Assembly (NCBI GenBank): GCA_964590495.1 | Contig: CAZPWQ010000087.1 | Coordinates: 1-15,427 of the forward strand | DNA length: 15,427 nt | Direction: 5' to 3' | Source of the DNA: CAZPWQ01 sp964590495 | Lineage (GTDB): Bacteria; Bacteroidota; Rhodothermia; Balneolales; Balneolaceae | In this document: positions 1 to 6,733 of the stretch, piece by piece | Layout: each line of letters opens with the position of its first letter | Numbering within the stretch: the stretch's first letter is position 1 | Notes under the pieces: generated by a model | The model's database searches: none | The model's input: the letters and a program-made list of their open reading frames with translations, nothing else | Told to the model about the DNA's origin: nothing | Position numbers and translations under genes: made by a program

Positions 1-1
1 G

Positions 2-181
2 AATTCATTAATTTCAATATTGATGTTATCAATAATTGTATATCTCAACAAGCCACCGGAGGTGGCTGTGCCAGCGTGCCGAACCAGAGGTTCGACACGA
101 GATGATAGTTGGTTATCTTATAAAGAATCTGCATCTCTACAATGGGTAGATGAGTTTGAGAACATTTTTTCTAGCAATTAA
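2..181 (+). CDS. 3' end of an unidentified reading frame (partial, left edge)
   Basis: A plus-strand frame is open from the first bases of the window and ends at a TAA at 179-181, giving 59 residues of what would be a C-terminus. It begins with a hydrophobic run (ISILMLSIIVYL) and ends in SLQWVDEFENIFSSN. The middle, about residues 17-33, is encoded by two adjacent hairpins at 52-99 and reads as low-information sequence (PPEVAVPACRTRG), so a palindromic element may have been inserted in or just after a real gene. No family is recognised. It may equally be a chance open frame next to a gene that lies outside the window. Confidence 0.25.
   Translation, partial: NSLISILMLSIIVYLNKPPEVAVPACRTRGSTRDDSWLSYKESASLQWVDEFENIFSSN
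52..99. repeat. Tandem pair of intergenic-type hairpins
   Basis: There are two adjacent inverted repeats. The first is GCCACC-GGA-GGTGGC at 52-66, a perfect 6-bp stem with a 3-nt loop. The second is at 75-99, where CGTG and CGAACC pair with GGTTCG and CACG around an AGA loop with one C/A mismatch. Paired GC-rich hairpins in an AT-rich surrounding resemble dispersed REP-like palindromes. Whether copies exist elsewhere cannot be judged from this window. Confidence 0.5.
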
Positions 182-208
182 ATAATCTACTCTTATTTTT
201 ACCGGGTA

Positions 209-225
209 ATCAATTTGCAATTGAT
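209..225. promoter_or_regulatory. Perfect palindrome just upstream of the DUF2339 start
   Basis: ATCAATT-TGC-AATTGAT is a perfect 7-bp dyad with a 3-nt centre, ending 5 nt before the ATG at 231. It could be an operator or a small mRNA hairpin over the ribosome entry site. No Shine-Dalgarno sequence is visible there. The function is inferred from position and symmetry only. Confidence 0.3.
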
Positions 226-230
226 ATCCT

Positions 231-2006
231 ATGGCAGAAGACGATCAACATAAAAAAGACCTTGAAGAGCGGCTAAAAAAGCTGGAGGAAAAAGTGAGCC
301 GCCTTGAGCGGGAAATGAGCCAAAAACCTTCTTCTGCAGATACCGCCGTAGACGACCAGGATTTGGGGGTAAGTAATGAAAAGGCCAAATTTGGTTATCA
401 GAAGAAAAAGCCCGTCGAATGGTTCGGTGACTCGGCTGATTACGGAGAAAAGTGGCTTAACCGGATCGGTATCGGACTTCTGCTGCTCGGAGTTGCATTC
501 CTCTTTAAATACTCCGTTGACCAGGGCTGGCTCATTCCACCCGTTCGAAGTGCCATCGGTTTAAGCATCGGTTTGGTCTTATTGATAGTGGGACTGCAGA
601 TGGATAAAAAAGACAAGCCGTTGAAACAGATTCTGTCGGGCGGAGGCATCGCCGCTTTTTATATAACGGGATTTGCCACATTCCAGCTGTATGCATTTGT
701 CCCAAACGCTATCGTCTGGTCATTTATGATAGTCGTAACCCTGCTTGCACTCTCCGTCTCCCTTCAACAGAATGAGCCTGTCTTGTCGGTGACCGGTATC
801 ATCGGTGCATTGGGTACGCCATTCATGCTCTACACAGGATCGGGCAGTGTTTCCGCATTGATGTTATATACGGCCCTTGTTTTGGGGGCAGCTGGGTGGA
901 TTTATTTTATAAAAGGCTGGCGCTCCCTTCTATGGAGTATGACCATAGGCGGTTGGATAGTTGTCATGGTGGGCATTTTTAACACCCTGACCGGTCAAAC
1001 GGATCCATTGCGGACAGATCAATGGTCGCTGCAGGCTGGTACATTTATCTGTATGATCGTTTTTTGGGGGATACCTGTCATTCGTGAAATATTATCTTTT
1101 CATAACCCGGACCAATGGCCCGATCCGCTCTTCATTAAAGAGCATGAGCAAGATCAAAATATAATTTACGTTGCAAACACTGCTACTTATGTTCTGACGC
1201 TGATTGTACCTGTTTTTTCTCTCTTTCTTTCTATTATTATTTGGAATTTAAACTGGGATACCTGGGGATTGATTTCTATGGCATCTTCAGTTCCACTTGC
1301 ACTAGTTTACATCGGGCTTCAGCAAAATTCGATACAGAAGCTGGGAGCCGTACATGGTTTTACGGCTTTGGTTCTGTTGACAATTGGTTTCGTACTGCTG
1401 CTAGAAGGCAACATTTTATTCTTCGTTCTGGCTGTGGAAGCGGCAGGGCTCAGGTATATTTCCGGCAAAACGGGAGATGAGAATATCAGTATCAGTTCAC
1501 ATATCCTGTTTGGAATTATCGCCTGGTGGCTGATTATGTTGTTGGGTCAGTCGGCCCCGGCTGAATTTGCCCTGGCCATTGACGATTTGATCAATCTTGG
1601 AATTATCGCAATAGGAGGACTCCTGGTCCCGCTTTGGCTGCGAAATTACAGTACCAAAAGGATCTATGGTATTGTTGCTCATATCTTCTTTCTGATATGG
1701 CTGTATCGTCTTTTTGAGCCGCTGGAGGAAAACCAGGCGTGGATAACTATCACATGGGGATTATACGCTATATTGCTTCTTCTGCTCGGGTTCGTGCGTT
1801 ACGGGCAGACACTCAGAATGACCGGTATGGCCACCATATTCCTGGTTGTGGGCAAACTCTTTTTGGTTGATTTATCACAGCTTCAGGCGATCTGGCGGAT
1901 TCTGCTCTTCATCGGTTTCGGTGCTGTATTCCTGTTGCTGGGCTATTACTGGCAGTCGGAGTGGAAAGAGGAAGAAACTGAGGAAGGAACCGTGAATATG
2001 GATTAA
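231..2006 (+). CDS. DUF2339-type multi-pass membrane protein with N-terminal coiled coil
   Basis: This is a 591-residue protein of unknown biochemical role, expected in the inner membrane. Residues about 5-32 form a charged heptad-like coiled coil (LEERLKKLEEKVSRLERE), followed by a polar linker to about residue 70. The motif around WLNRIGIGLLLLGVAFLFKYSVDQGWL (about 76-101) is typical of DUF2339 proteins. After it, nearly the whole chain is hydrophobic, with many closely spaced membrane segments up to about residue 575, and a short acidic tail (KEEETEEGT). Family members are often 500-900 residues, so this is a normal to short example. The start is the ATG at 231, which gives the complete coiled coil; there is no clear ribosome binding site. 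It stands alone, bounded by palindromic elements on both sides. I am sure of the family by appearance; the function is not known. Confidence 0.85.
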   Translation: MAEDDQHKKDLEERLKKLEEKVSRLEREMSQKPSSADTAVDDQDLGVSNEKAKFGYQKKKPVEWFGDSADYGEKWLNRIGIGLLLLGVAFLFKYSVDQGWLIPPVRSAIGLSIGLVLLIVGLQMDKKDKPLKQILSGGGIAAFYITGFATFQLYAFVPNAIVWSFMIVVTLLALSVSLQQNEPVLSVTGIIGALGTPFMLYTGSGSVSALMLYTALVLGAAGWIYFIKGWRSLLWSMTIGGWIVVMVGIFNTLTGQTDPLRTDQWSLQAGTFICMIVFWGIPVIREILSFHNPDQWPDPLFIKEHEQDQNIIYVANTATYVLTLIVPVFSLFLSIIIWNLNWDTWGLISMASSVPLALVYIGLQQNSIQKLGAVHGFTALVLLTIGFVLLLEGNILFFVLAVEAAGLRYISGKTGDENISISSHILFGIIAWWLIMLLGQSAPAEFALAIDDLINLGIIAIGGLLVPLWLRNYSTKRIYGIVAHIFFLIWLYRLFEPLEENQAWITITWGLYAILLLLLGFVRYGQTLRMTGMATIFLVVGKLFLVDLSQLQAIWRILLFIGFGAVFLLLGYYWQSEWKEEETEEGTVNMD

Positions 2007-2019
2007 CGGGTAATATTTA

Positions 2020-2114
2020 TTTCTCTGTGCAGCCCTGTGTCTGCTCCGAGTACCTCTGTGTAATTCAATGTTGCACAAAGTTTCACAGAGAACACGCCGA
2101 GGATCACAGAGAAA
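2020..2114. repeat. Intergenic palindrome with CTCTGTG units
   Basis: The outer arms TTTCTCTGTG (2020-2029) and CACAGAGAAA (2105-2114) are perfect inverted repeats. A second pair lies inside, CTCTGTG (2054-2060) with CACAGAG (2084-2090). The CTCTGTG unit recurs several times with variation, as in decayed copies of a dispersed palindromic repeat I associate with Bacteroidota-like genomes. It fills much of the gap between the DUF2339 gene and the peptidase gene and might also act as a transcription end. The remaining bases to 2287 show nothing further. Confidence 0.6.
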
Positions 2115-2287
2115 AACAACTTTTCAGCACGTTCTTTTGAGTCGTTTACTGCCATTTTATGACATGACATCTATTAAACCAACAAAGAAAAACATGGAAA
2201 TAGATAGTACCTTGATTAATTGAATAAAAAGTGAATGCTTTCGTTATCTTCCTTTTGAAAATCATAACCAGATGCCGCAATTTTTTA

Positions 2288-3958
2288 ATGACTAATTTTA
2301 AAACAGTACTGCCGGTTTTTGCAGTTATTCTTTCGCTTGCCGGATGTATGAGCTCTCCCATAGAAGATGCAGCAAATACAATTACCGAAGAAAGTCTGAT
2401 GGAACCGATAAAAATACTTTCTTCAGACGATTTTGAAGGCAGAAGCACAGGCACGGCAGGGGAGGGAAAAACGGTTGAATACCTGGTAGATCAGCTGAAA
2501 TCCTATGGCGTCAGCGGGGGAATGGAAGACGGCAGCTATATTCAGAACGTGCCGTTGCTGGGACAAACCACAGAGCAGGATGCTGAAATTCAAATTACGA
2601 GAGATGGGGAAAACGTAAGTACGTTTGAGTATTACAATGATTTTATGGCCTGGCCTGCGAACCTTGAGGAGGATGTTTCTATCGACAATGCAGAAATGAT
2701 CTACGTGGGATACGGTATACAGGCACCCGAAGAAGACTGGGATGATTTTAAGGATGTTTATGTAGAAGGAAAAATACTGGTGTTCAAAAACAACGATCCA
2801 AACAATGATCCCGGTCTATTTGAAGGCGATACGCGGCTGTATTATGGTCGCTTTGATTATAAATATGAGAAAGCGCGGGAACTGGGTGCCGCCGGTGTGC
2901 TCATCATCCATACTACACCGACAGCGGGTTACGGCTGGAATGTCATAGCCAACAGCTGGAGCCGCGAGCGTTTCTACCTGCGTGATGATGCTTCGATGAA
3001 AGACTCACCAACCGCTTTCAATGGCTGGTTGACAAAAGAGTCGAGTAACACATTATTTGATGAGGCAGGTCTGGATCTGGAAGAACAGCTTGAAGCTGCT
3101 GAAAACCGTGATTTTACACCGGTACCGTTGAATGGGCTTAGATTAAATCTTGACTTGAAAGCGTCGTACCGCGAACAGAATGCCAAAAACGTGCTGGGGG
3201 TAATTGAAGGTACAAACGACAGGTTGAAGGATGAATATCTGGTCTTCACGGCTCACCATGATCATTTGGGTATTACCCAGCCGGCAGAGGGCGATTCGAT
3301 AAATAATGGTGCGCTGGATAATGCCGCGGGGGTCAGTTCTGTGCTGAATATGGCTCGTGCATATAAATCATTGCAGCCGCAGCTCAAGCGAAGTATTTTG
3401 TTTCTGTTTGTCGGGGCTGAAGAAGTGGGCTTGTTGGGATCGAAATATTGGGCAGAAAATCCGACAGTGCATCCCGGCAAAATAACGGGGAATATCAACC
3501 TGGATGGCATGAACGTGTATGGGGAAACAGAAGATATTGTTCTGGTTGGGTATGGACGCAACAGTATCAGTGATAAAATTGAGGGGGCTGCAGAGAGCAG
3601 GGGCCGTAGTGTTAAGCCAGACGCACATCCTGACCGCGGGTATTTTTACCGCTCAGATCATTTCTCACTGGCCAAAAAGGGAATTCCTGCCATTTTTCCT
3701 AATCCGGGTTCTGGCTTTATCGGTAAACCGGACGGATATTCCGTAACAGTCGACAGCCTGATGGATGCCAACTATCACAGTGTTAATGATGAAATAAATG
3801 AATACTGGGATTTAAGCGGCATGGTCCGGGATGTTCGTCTGTTTTTCAATGTCGGGTATCAGATTCTCAATGAGTCGAAGATGCAAACTTGGAGACAGGG
3901 TGATGAGTTTAAGCAGATACGAGTTGATATGATGCAACAGGTGGAAGAAGATTTGTAG
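2288..3958 (+). CDS. M28-family zinc metallopeptidase lipoprotein (PA-domain type)
   Basis: This is a predicted exported zinc aminopeptidase, probably anchored to the outer membrane as a lipoprotein. From the ATG at 2288 (556 aa) the N-terminus is a lipoprotein signal, MTNFKTVLPVFAVILSLAGC, with Cys20 as the lipidation site. A GTG at 2231 would add 19 residues and bury this signal, so 2288 is preferred. A PA-like insert lies at about residues 130-235 (IYVGYGIQAPEEDW, KARELGAAGVLII). The peptidase domain follows with all expected metal and catalytic residues: H323 and D325 (AHHDHLG), D344 (NGALDNAAG), the E378-E379 pair (GAEEVGLLGS), D406 (NLDGMN) and H458 (RSDHFSLAKKGIPA). It likely digests peptides in the periplasm or at the surface. 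It is followed 100 bp later by the DsbA-like gene on the same strand, possibly co-transcribed. Substrate specificity cannot be read from sequence. Confidence 0.9.
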   Translation: MTNFKTVLPVFAVILSLAGCMSSPIEDAANTITEESLMEPIKILSSDDFEGRSTGTAGEGKTVEYLVDQLKSYGVSGGMEDGSYIQNVPLLGQTTEQDAEIQITRDGENVSTFEYYNDFMAWPANLEEDVSIDNAEMIYVGYGIQAPEEDWDDFKDVYVEGKILVFKNNDPNNDPGLFEGDTRLYYGRFDYKYEKARELGAAGVLIIHTTPTAGYGWNVIANSWSRERFYLRDDASMKDSPTAFNGWLTKESSNTLFDEAGLDLEEQLEAAENRDFTPVPLNGLRLNLDLKASYREQNAKNVLGVIEGTNDRLKDEYLVFTAHHDHLGITQPAEGDSINNGALDNAAGVSSVLNMARAYKSLQPQLKRSILFLFVGAEEVGLLGSKYWAENPTVHPGKITGNINLDGMNVYGETEDIVLVGYGRNSISDKIEGAAESRGRSVKPDAHPDRGYFYRSDHFSLAKKGIPAIFPNPGSGFIGKPDGYSVTVDSLMDANYHSVNDEINEYWDLSGMVRDVRLFFNVGYQILNESKMQTWRQGDEFKQIRVDMMQQVEEDL

Positions 3959-4058
3959 AAATTTTTCGCTAAATTGTTCGTTTATGACAACAGCGGAGAA
4001 AAGTGAATGTTCGCATTTATCAATTCACAATTATTCATTAATAAAGTTTAGTAGTAAC

Positions 4059-4643
4059 ATGAAAAATTTAATTCCTGCCATACTTATTTTAAGTGGCATA
4101 ATTTTCGGATCAGCAATCGGTAATGAATTGAAGGCACAGGATGCGTCTTCAGAAAACCAGGTAATTTTGACCGAATTCAGCGACTATCAGTGTCCGGCCT
4201 GTGCGGCCTATCATCCGGTGGTGGAAAAATTGAAGGAGGATTTTGGAGATCAGCTGAAAGTTGAGTATAAGCATTTTCCGCTTAACAGTCATCAGTTTGC
4301 ATTTTTAGCGGCGCGGGCTGCTGAGTCAGCAAAAAATCAGGACAAATTTCATGAAATGCATAATCTTTTGTTTAACAACCAGGAACGGTGGTCAAGTTCC
4401 GGTAACCCTCAGGCACTATTCGTCAATTATGCCCGCGAGATTGGCCTTGATATTGAACAGTTTAAAAATGATCTGAATAACGCCGATACCCAGAGAAGCG
4501 TAGTAGAAGAGAAGGATGAGGGCCAAAACAGGGGTGTTAATGGTACACCTACATTTTTTATAAACGGACAAAAAGTTGAGCAAAGTCCCCGCTCATATGA
4601 AGAGTTTAAGGCACTTATACAATCAAAACTGGAAGCCAGCTAG
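4059..4643 (+). CDS. Secreted DsbA-like thiol:disulfide oxidoreductase
   Basis: This is a periplasmic thioredoxin-fold protein that likely forms or rearranges disulfides in exported proteins. From the ATG at 4059 (194 aa), residues 1-26 are a signal peptide (MKNLIPAILILSGIIFGSAI, then a KAQ site). An in-frame ATG at 3984 would place 25 polar residues ahead of the signal and is rejected. The active site is CPAC (C45, C48) in FSDYQCPACAAYHP, and the cis-proline loop is GVNGTPTFFING (P164). Between them is the helical insertion of the DsbA/thioredoxin_4 type (about 75-150). The -PA- dipeptide between the cysteines differs from the PH of classical E. coli DsbA, so redox strength is uncertain. The gene sits between the M28 peptidase and, 30 bp downstream, the carbonic-anhydrase-like gene, which suggests an operon. 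No DsbB-like partner is in the window. Confidence 0.88.
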   Translation: MKNLIPAILILSGIIFGSAIGNELKAQDASSENQVILTEFSDYQCPACAAYHPVVEKLKEDFGDQLKVEYKHFPLNSHQFAFLAARAAESAKNQDKFHEMHNLLFNNQERWSSSGNPQALFVNYAREIGLDIEQFKNDLNNADTQRSVVEEKDEGQNRGVNGTPTFFINGQKVEQSPRSYEEFKALIQSKLEAS

Positions 4644-4673
4644 GCTGATGAAGGTTAAGCTTGGTTACCAACT

Positions 4674-5222
4674 ATGGTATATGAATTTCTAAACAGCAAA
4701 CCGGATTTTGATGATTCGGTTTTTATTGCCCCGAGCGCAGATCTGATCGGTGATGTTACAATCGGAAAGGAAAGCAGTGTTTGGTTCAATGTGACAGTCC
4801 GCGGTGATGTTAACTGGATTGAAATCGGAGAGCGTACGAATGTTCAGGATAACACCTGTATCCATGTAAGAAACCAAACAGGACCTACTAAAATAGGTAA
4901 CGAGGTGACGATTGGCCATAATGCCATGATTCATGGTTGTACTATTTATGATCGTGTGCTTATTGGTGTACACTCTACTGTGTTGGATGAGGCCGTAATC
5001 GAGTCGGATGTTATGCTTGCAGCCGGCAGTCTCGTGCCGCCGGGGAAACGCCTGAAATCGGGTTATCTGTATATGGGTTCGCCTGCCAAAAAAGTGCGAA
5101 AGCTGAGTGAGAAAGAGCTTAATTACATCAAAGAGCACTCACAAAATTACATTAAATACGCCCGCGCCTATATGCAGAAAGATACCTACGAAAGCAATCC
5201 TTTTTACAGCAAAAAACAGTGA
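4674..5222 (+). CDS. Gamma-carbonic-anhydrase-like hexapeptide-repeat protein (YrdA/PaaY-like)
   Basis: This 182-residue left-handed beta-helix protein is of the gamma-class carbonic anhydrase family. The hexapeptide ladder runs from about residue 18 to 130 (IAPSADLIGDVTIGKESSVW, then RGDVNWIEIGERTNVQDN). The three expected metal-binding histidines are present: H64 (CIHV), H82 (IGHN) and H87 (MIHGC). The R43/D45 and Q58/D59 region also matches the family pattern. The C-terminal helix (from about residue 143) is the usual trimer-packing tail. It lacks the long N-terminal extension of Cam-type archaeal enzymes and so belongs to the short YrdA-like group, in which carbonic anhydrase activity is often unproven. 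It is probably cytoplasmic and trimeric, binding Zn or Fe. It lies 30 bp after the DsbA-like gene and is likely co-transcribed. The family call is firm; catalytic activity is inferred. Confidence 0.9.
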   Translation: MVYEFLNSKPDFDDSVFIAPSADLIGDVTIGKESSVWFNVTVRGDVNWIEIGERTNVQDNTCIHVRNQTGPTKIGNEVTIGHNAMIHGCTIYDRVLIGVHSTVLDEAVIESDVMLAAGSLVPPGKRLKSGYLYMGSPAKKVRKLSEKELNYIKEHSQNYIKYARAYMQKDTYESNPFYSKKQ

Positions 5223-5228
5223 ATCTGT

Positions 5229-5306
5229 GTCATCCTGAACTTGTTTCAGGATCTGTAGCGATGTTTTAGTTAAGTGCTATAGATGCTGAAATAAATTCAG
5301 CATGAC
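5229..5306. repeat. 78-bp palindromic element made of two hairpins
   Basis: Two 26-bp arms, 5229-5254 and 5281-5306, are inverted copies of each other (22 of 26 positions match). Each arm is itself a hairpin: ATCCTGAA with TTCAGGAT on the left, and ATGCTGAA with TTCAGCAT on the right. The spacer adds a further stem (TGTAGC with GCTATA). The element ends in GTCAT and ATGAC. It begins 7 nt after the carbonic-anhydrase-like stop codon and may also end that transcript. It resembles widely dispersed GTCATcCTGAAcTTGTTTCAGGAT-like intergenic repeats. Confidence 0.75.
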
Positions 5307-5316
5307 ATTTAAATGA

Positions 5317-5387
5317 GTTGAATTTTGAATGTTAGATTTTAAATGAATTCTTAATTCAAAACTCAAAATTTAACATTCAAAATTAAC
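5317..5387. repeat. Long AT-rich hairpin ending at the hemW start codon
   Basis: Bases 5321-5340 pair with 5365-5384: 19 of 20 positions are complementary and the remaining one is a G-U pair in RNA. GTT (5317-5319) can pair with AAC (5385-5387) after a one-base bulge. The 24-nt loop contains its own small hairpin TGAATT-CTT-AATTCA (5344-5358). The structure ends directly against the GTG of hemW at 5388, so it occupies the whole ribosome-binding region. It could be a dispersed repeat, a terminator for the upstream operon, or a structure that controls hemW translation. Confidence 0.7.
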
Positions 5388-6515
5388 GTGTCCGGAATTT
5401 ACCTCCACATACCGTTCTGCAAACAGGCGTGCTCGTACTGCGATTTCTATTTCGTAACCCGTACCTCCGAGCGTGAAGCCTATGTCCAGCGCCTGTCGCA
5501 GAAGATTGAAGGCTATCGCGACACCTCTTACACTGAAAATAAAGTTAAGACTATCTATTTCGGTGGAGGAACACCCTCCTTGCTCGAACCGGTACAGGTA
5601 GAGCAAATCCTTGAAAAAATATACGATGTATTTGATGTGGATGCAGCAGAGATAAGTCTTGAGATGAACCCCGACGACGTATCAGGAGAATACTTGTCTT
5701 CCCTGAAGAAGGCCGGTATTCATCGCGCTAGTATGGGGGTACAGTCCTTTCAGCCGGAGCTGCTTGAATTTATGAATCGTGCTCATAATCGTGAGGAAGC
5801 ACTGCGTTGCATGGAGCTGTTAAGCAGATCGGGATTCGATACGTTTACAGTGGATCTGATCTACGGAAATCCGGGTCAGACACTCGACCAGCTTCGAAAA
5901 GATATTGAGATTCTGCTAAAGTATAATCCCCCGCATATATCAGCCTATTCGCTGACTATTGAATCCGGTACCCGGCTTGGAAAACAGGTGGAATTGGGGC
6001 GTATTATACCACCCGAAGATGATCGTGTTACCGACCATTTCGATCTGATCAATGATTACTTGTACGAACACGGTATTCGCCGCTACGAGGTAAGTAACTA
6101 CAGCAAACCCGGCAAAGAAGCTGTTCACAACAGCAGTTACTGGAAGCATGTAAACTATCTGGGCTTCGGTCCCGGTGCACATTCGTTTTGGTGGAAAGAA
6201 AATGCCCGCCGCTGGGAAAACGGAGCCGATTTACGGAGCTATCTTGATCAGGAAGATCCTTCAACCGGTGTTGAAGAACTTTCTTTCGAACAACTGGCAG
6301 AAGAACGAATCATGATGGGACTTCGTACCCGCTGGGGAGTGGCCATTAGGGAGCTCAGCAATAAATATCATTATGAGCTAAACGACCGACAGCTCCAATA
6401 CCTGCAGAAGAGAGAACAGGAGGGTAAACTTACTTTAGATGGTTCGATTGTTTTGACCGACAAAGGAGTTAAGATAGCGGATGCCATTATTCTTGATTTA
6501 ATAACATTGCACTGA
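5388..6515 (+). CDS. hemW: HemW, radical SAM heme chaperone (coproporphyrinogen III oxidase-like)
   Basis: This is a 375-residue cytoplasmic radical-SAM protein that in characterised relatives binds heme and passes it to apoproteins; older annotations call it oxygen-independent coproporphyrinogen III oxidase. The N-terminus IYLHIPFCKQACSYCDFYF carries the 4Fe-4S cluster cysteines C11, C15 and C18, with the CxxxCxxC spacing and a following F as in HemW. Further hallmarks are the TIYFGGGTPSLL SAM-binding stretch (about 58-69), EMNPDDV (about 95-101), MGVQSFQPELL (about 116-126), DLIYGNPGQT (about 156-165) and ISAYSLTIESGT. The C-terminal HemN_C-like domain includes YWKHVNYLGFGPGAHSFW. It lacks the N-terminal extension and fourth cysteine that mark true HemN. 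The start is the GTG at 5388; no in-frame ATG exists between it and an upstream TAA (5352-5354), and no Shine-Dalgarno sequence is visible because the long hairpin fills the region. Confidence 0.93.
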   Translation: MSGIYLHIPFCKQACSYCDFYFVTRTSEREAYVQRLSQKIEGYRDTSYTENKVKTIYFGGGTPSLLEPVQVEQILEKIYDVFDVDAAEISLEMNPDDVSGEYLSSLKKAGIHRASMGVQSFQPELLEFMNRAHNREEALRCMELLSRSGFDTFTVDLIYGNPGQTLDQLRKDIEILLKYNPPHISAYSLTIESGTRLGKQVELGRIIPPEDDRVTDHFDLINDYLYEHGIRRYEVSNYSKPGKEAVHNSSYWKHVNYLGFGPGAHSFWWKENARRWENGADLRSYLDQEDPSTGVEELSFEQLAEERIMMGLRTRWGVAIRELSNKYHYELNDRQLQYLQKREQEGKLTLDGSIVLTDKGVKIADAIILDLITLH

Positions 6516-6618
6516 TTGCTTTTTTTATTTAATTAGAACAATTTAGCAGTATAATTCAGATCCGGGGTTGGCAGTACCTGATTGTGTAATAATTCATATC
6601 ATTTGCTCCAATACATAG

Positions 6619-6659
6619 TCCCCCTTCCGCCGGCAGTCGGACACGGTGGCAAAGGGGGA
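6619..6659. repeat. G/C-armed intergenic hairpin, possible terminator
   Basis: TCCCCCTT (6619-6626) and AAGGGGGA (6652-6659) are perfect inverted repeats. Inside, CCGCC (6627-6631) pairs with GGTGG (6645-6649) using one G-U pair, with a two-base bulge (CA). The structure stands about 100 bp after hemW and is followed by a T-rich stretch (ATTTCTTTATCTT), so it could end transcription. Its form also fits a dispersed palindromic repeat. The rest of the 6516-6733 gap shows no gene. Confidence 0.6.
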
Positions 6660-6733
6660 ATTTCTTTATCTTAATTAGCGAAGACTTATGTTTAAAGAAT
6701 AGCTCCGAATGATAAAATCCAACTAAAAATTAT

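Noticed and set aside
2231..2287. Upstream GTG start for the M28 peptidase
   Set aside because: It would put 19 residues, themselves partly hydrophobic, before a standard lipoprotein signal with LAGC at the right distance from the ATG at 2288.
3984..4058. Upstream ATG extension of the DsbA-like gene
   Set aside because: It adds 25 polar residues ahead of a normal signal peptide and is encoded in AT-rich intergenic-type sequence; the ATG at 4059 is preferred.
4689..5138. A 149-codon minus-strand open frame
   Set aside because: It is antisense to the gamma-carbonic-anhydrase-like gene, whose hexapeptide repeats and three His ligands are convincing.
5388..6515. Calling this gene hemN (true oxygen-independent coproporphyrinogen III oxidase)
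   Set aside because: The protein is short, begins at the CxxxCxxC cluster without the HemN N-terminal extension, and has the HemW-type IYLHIPFC start.
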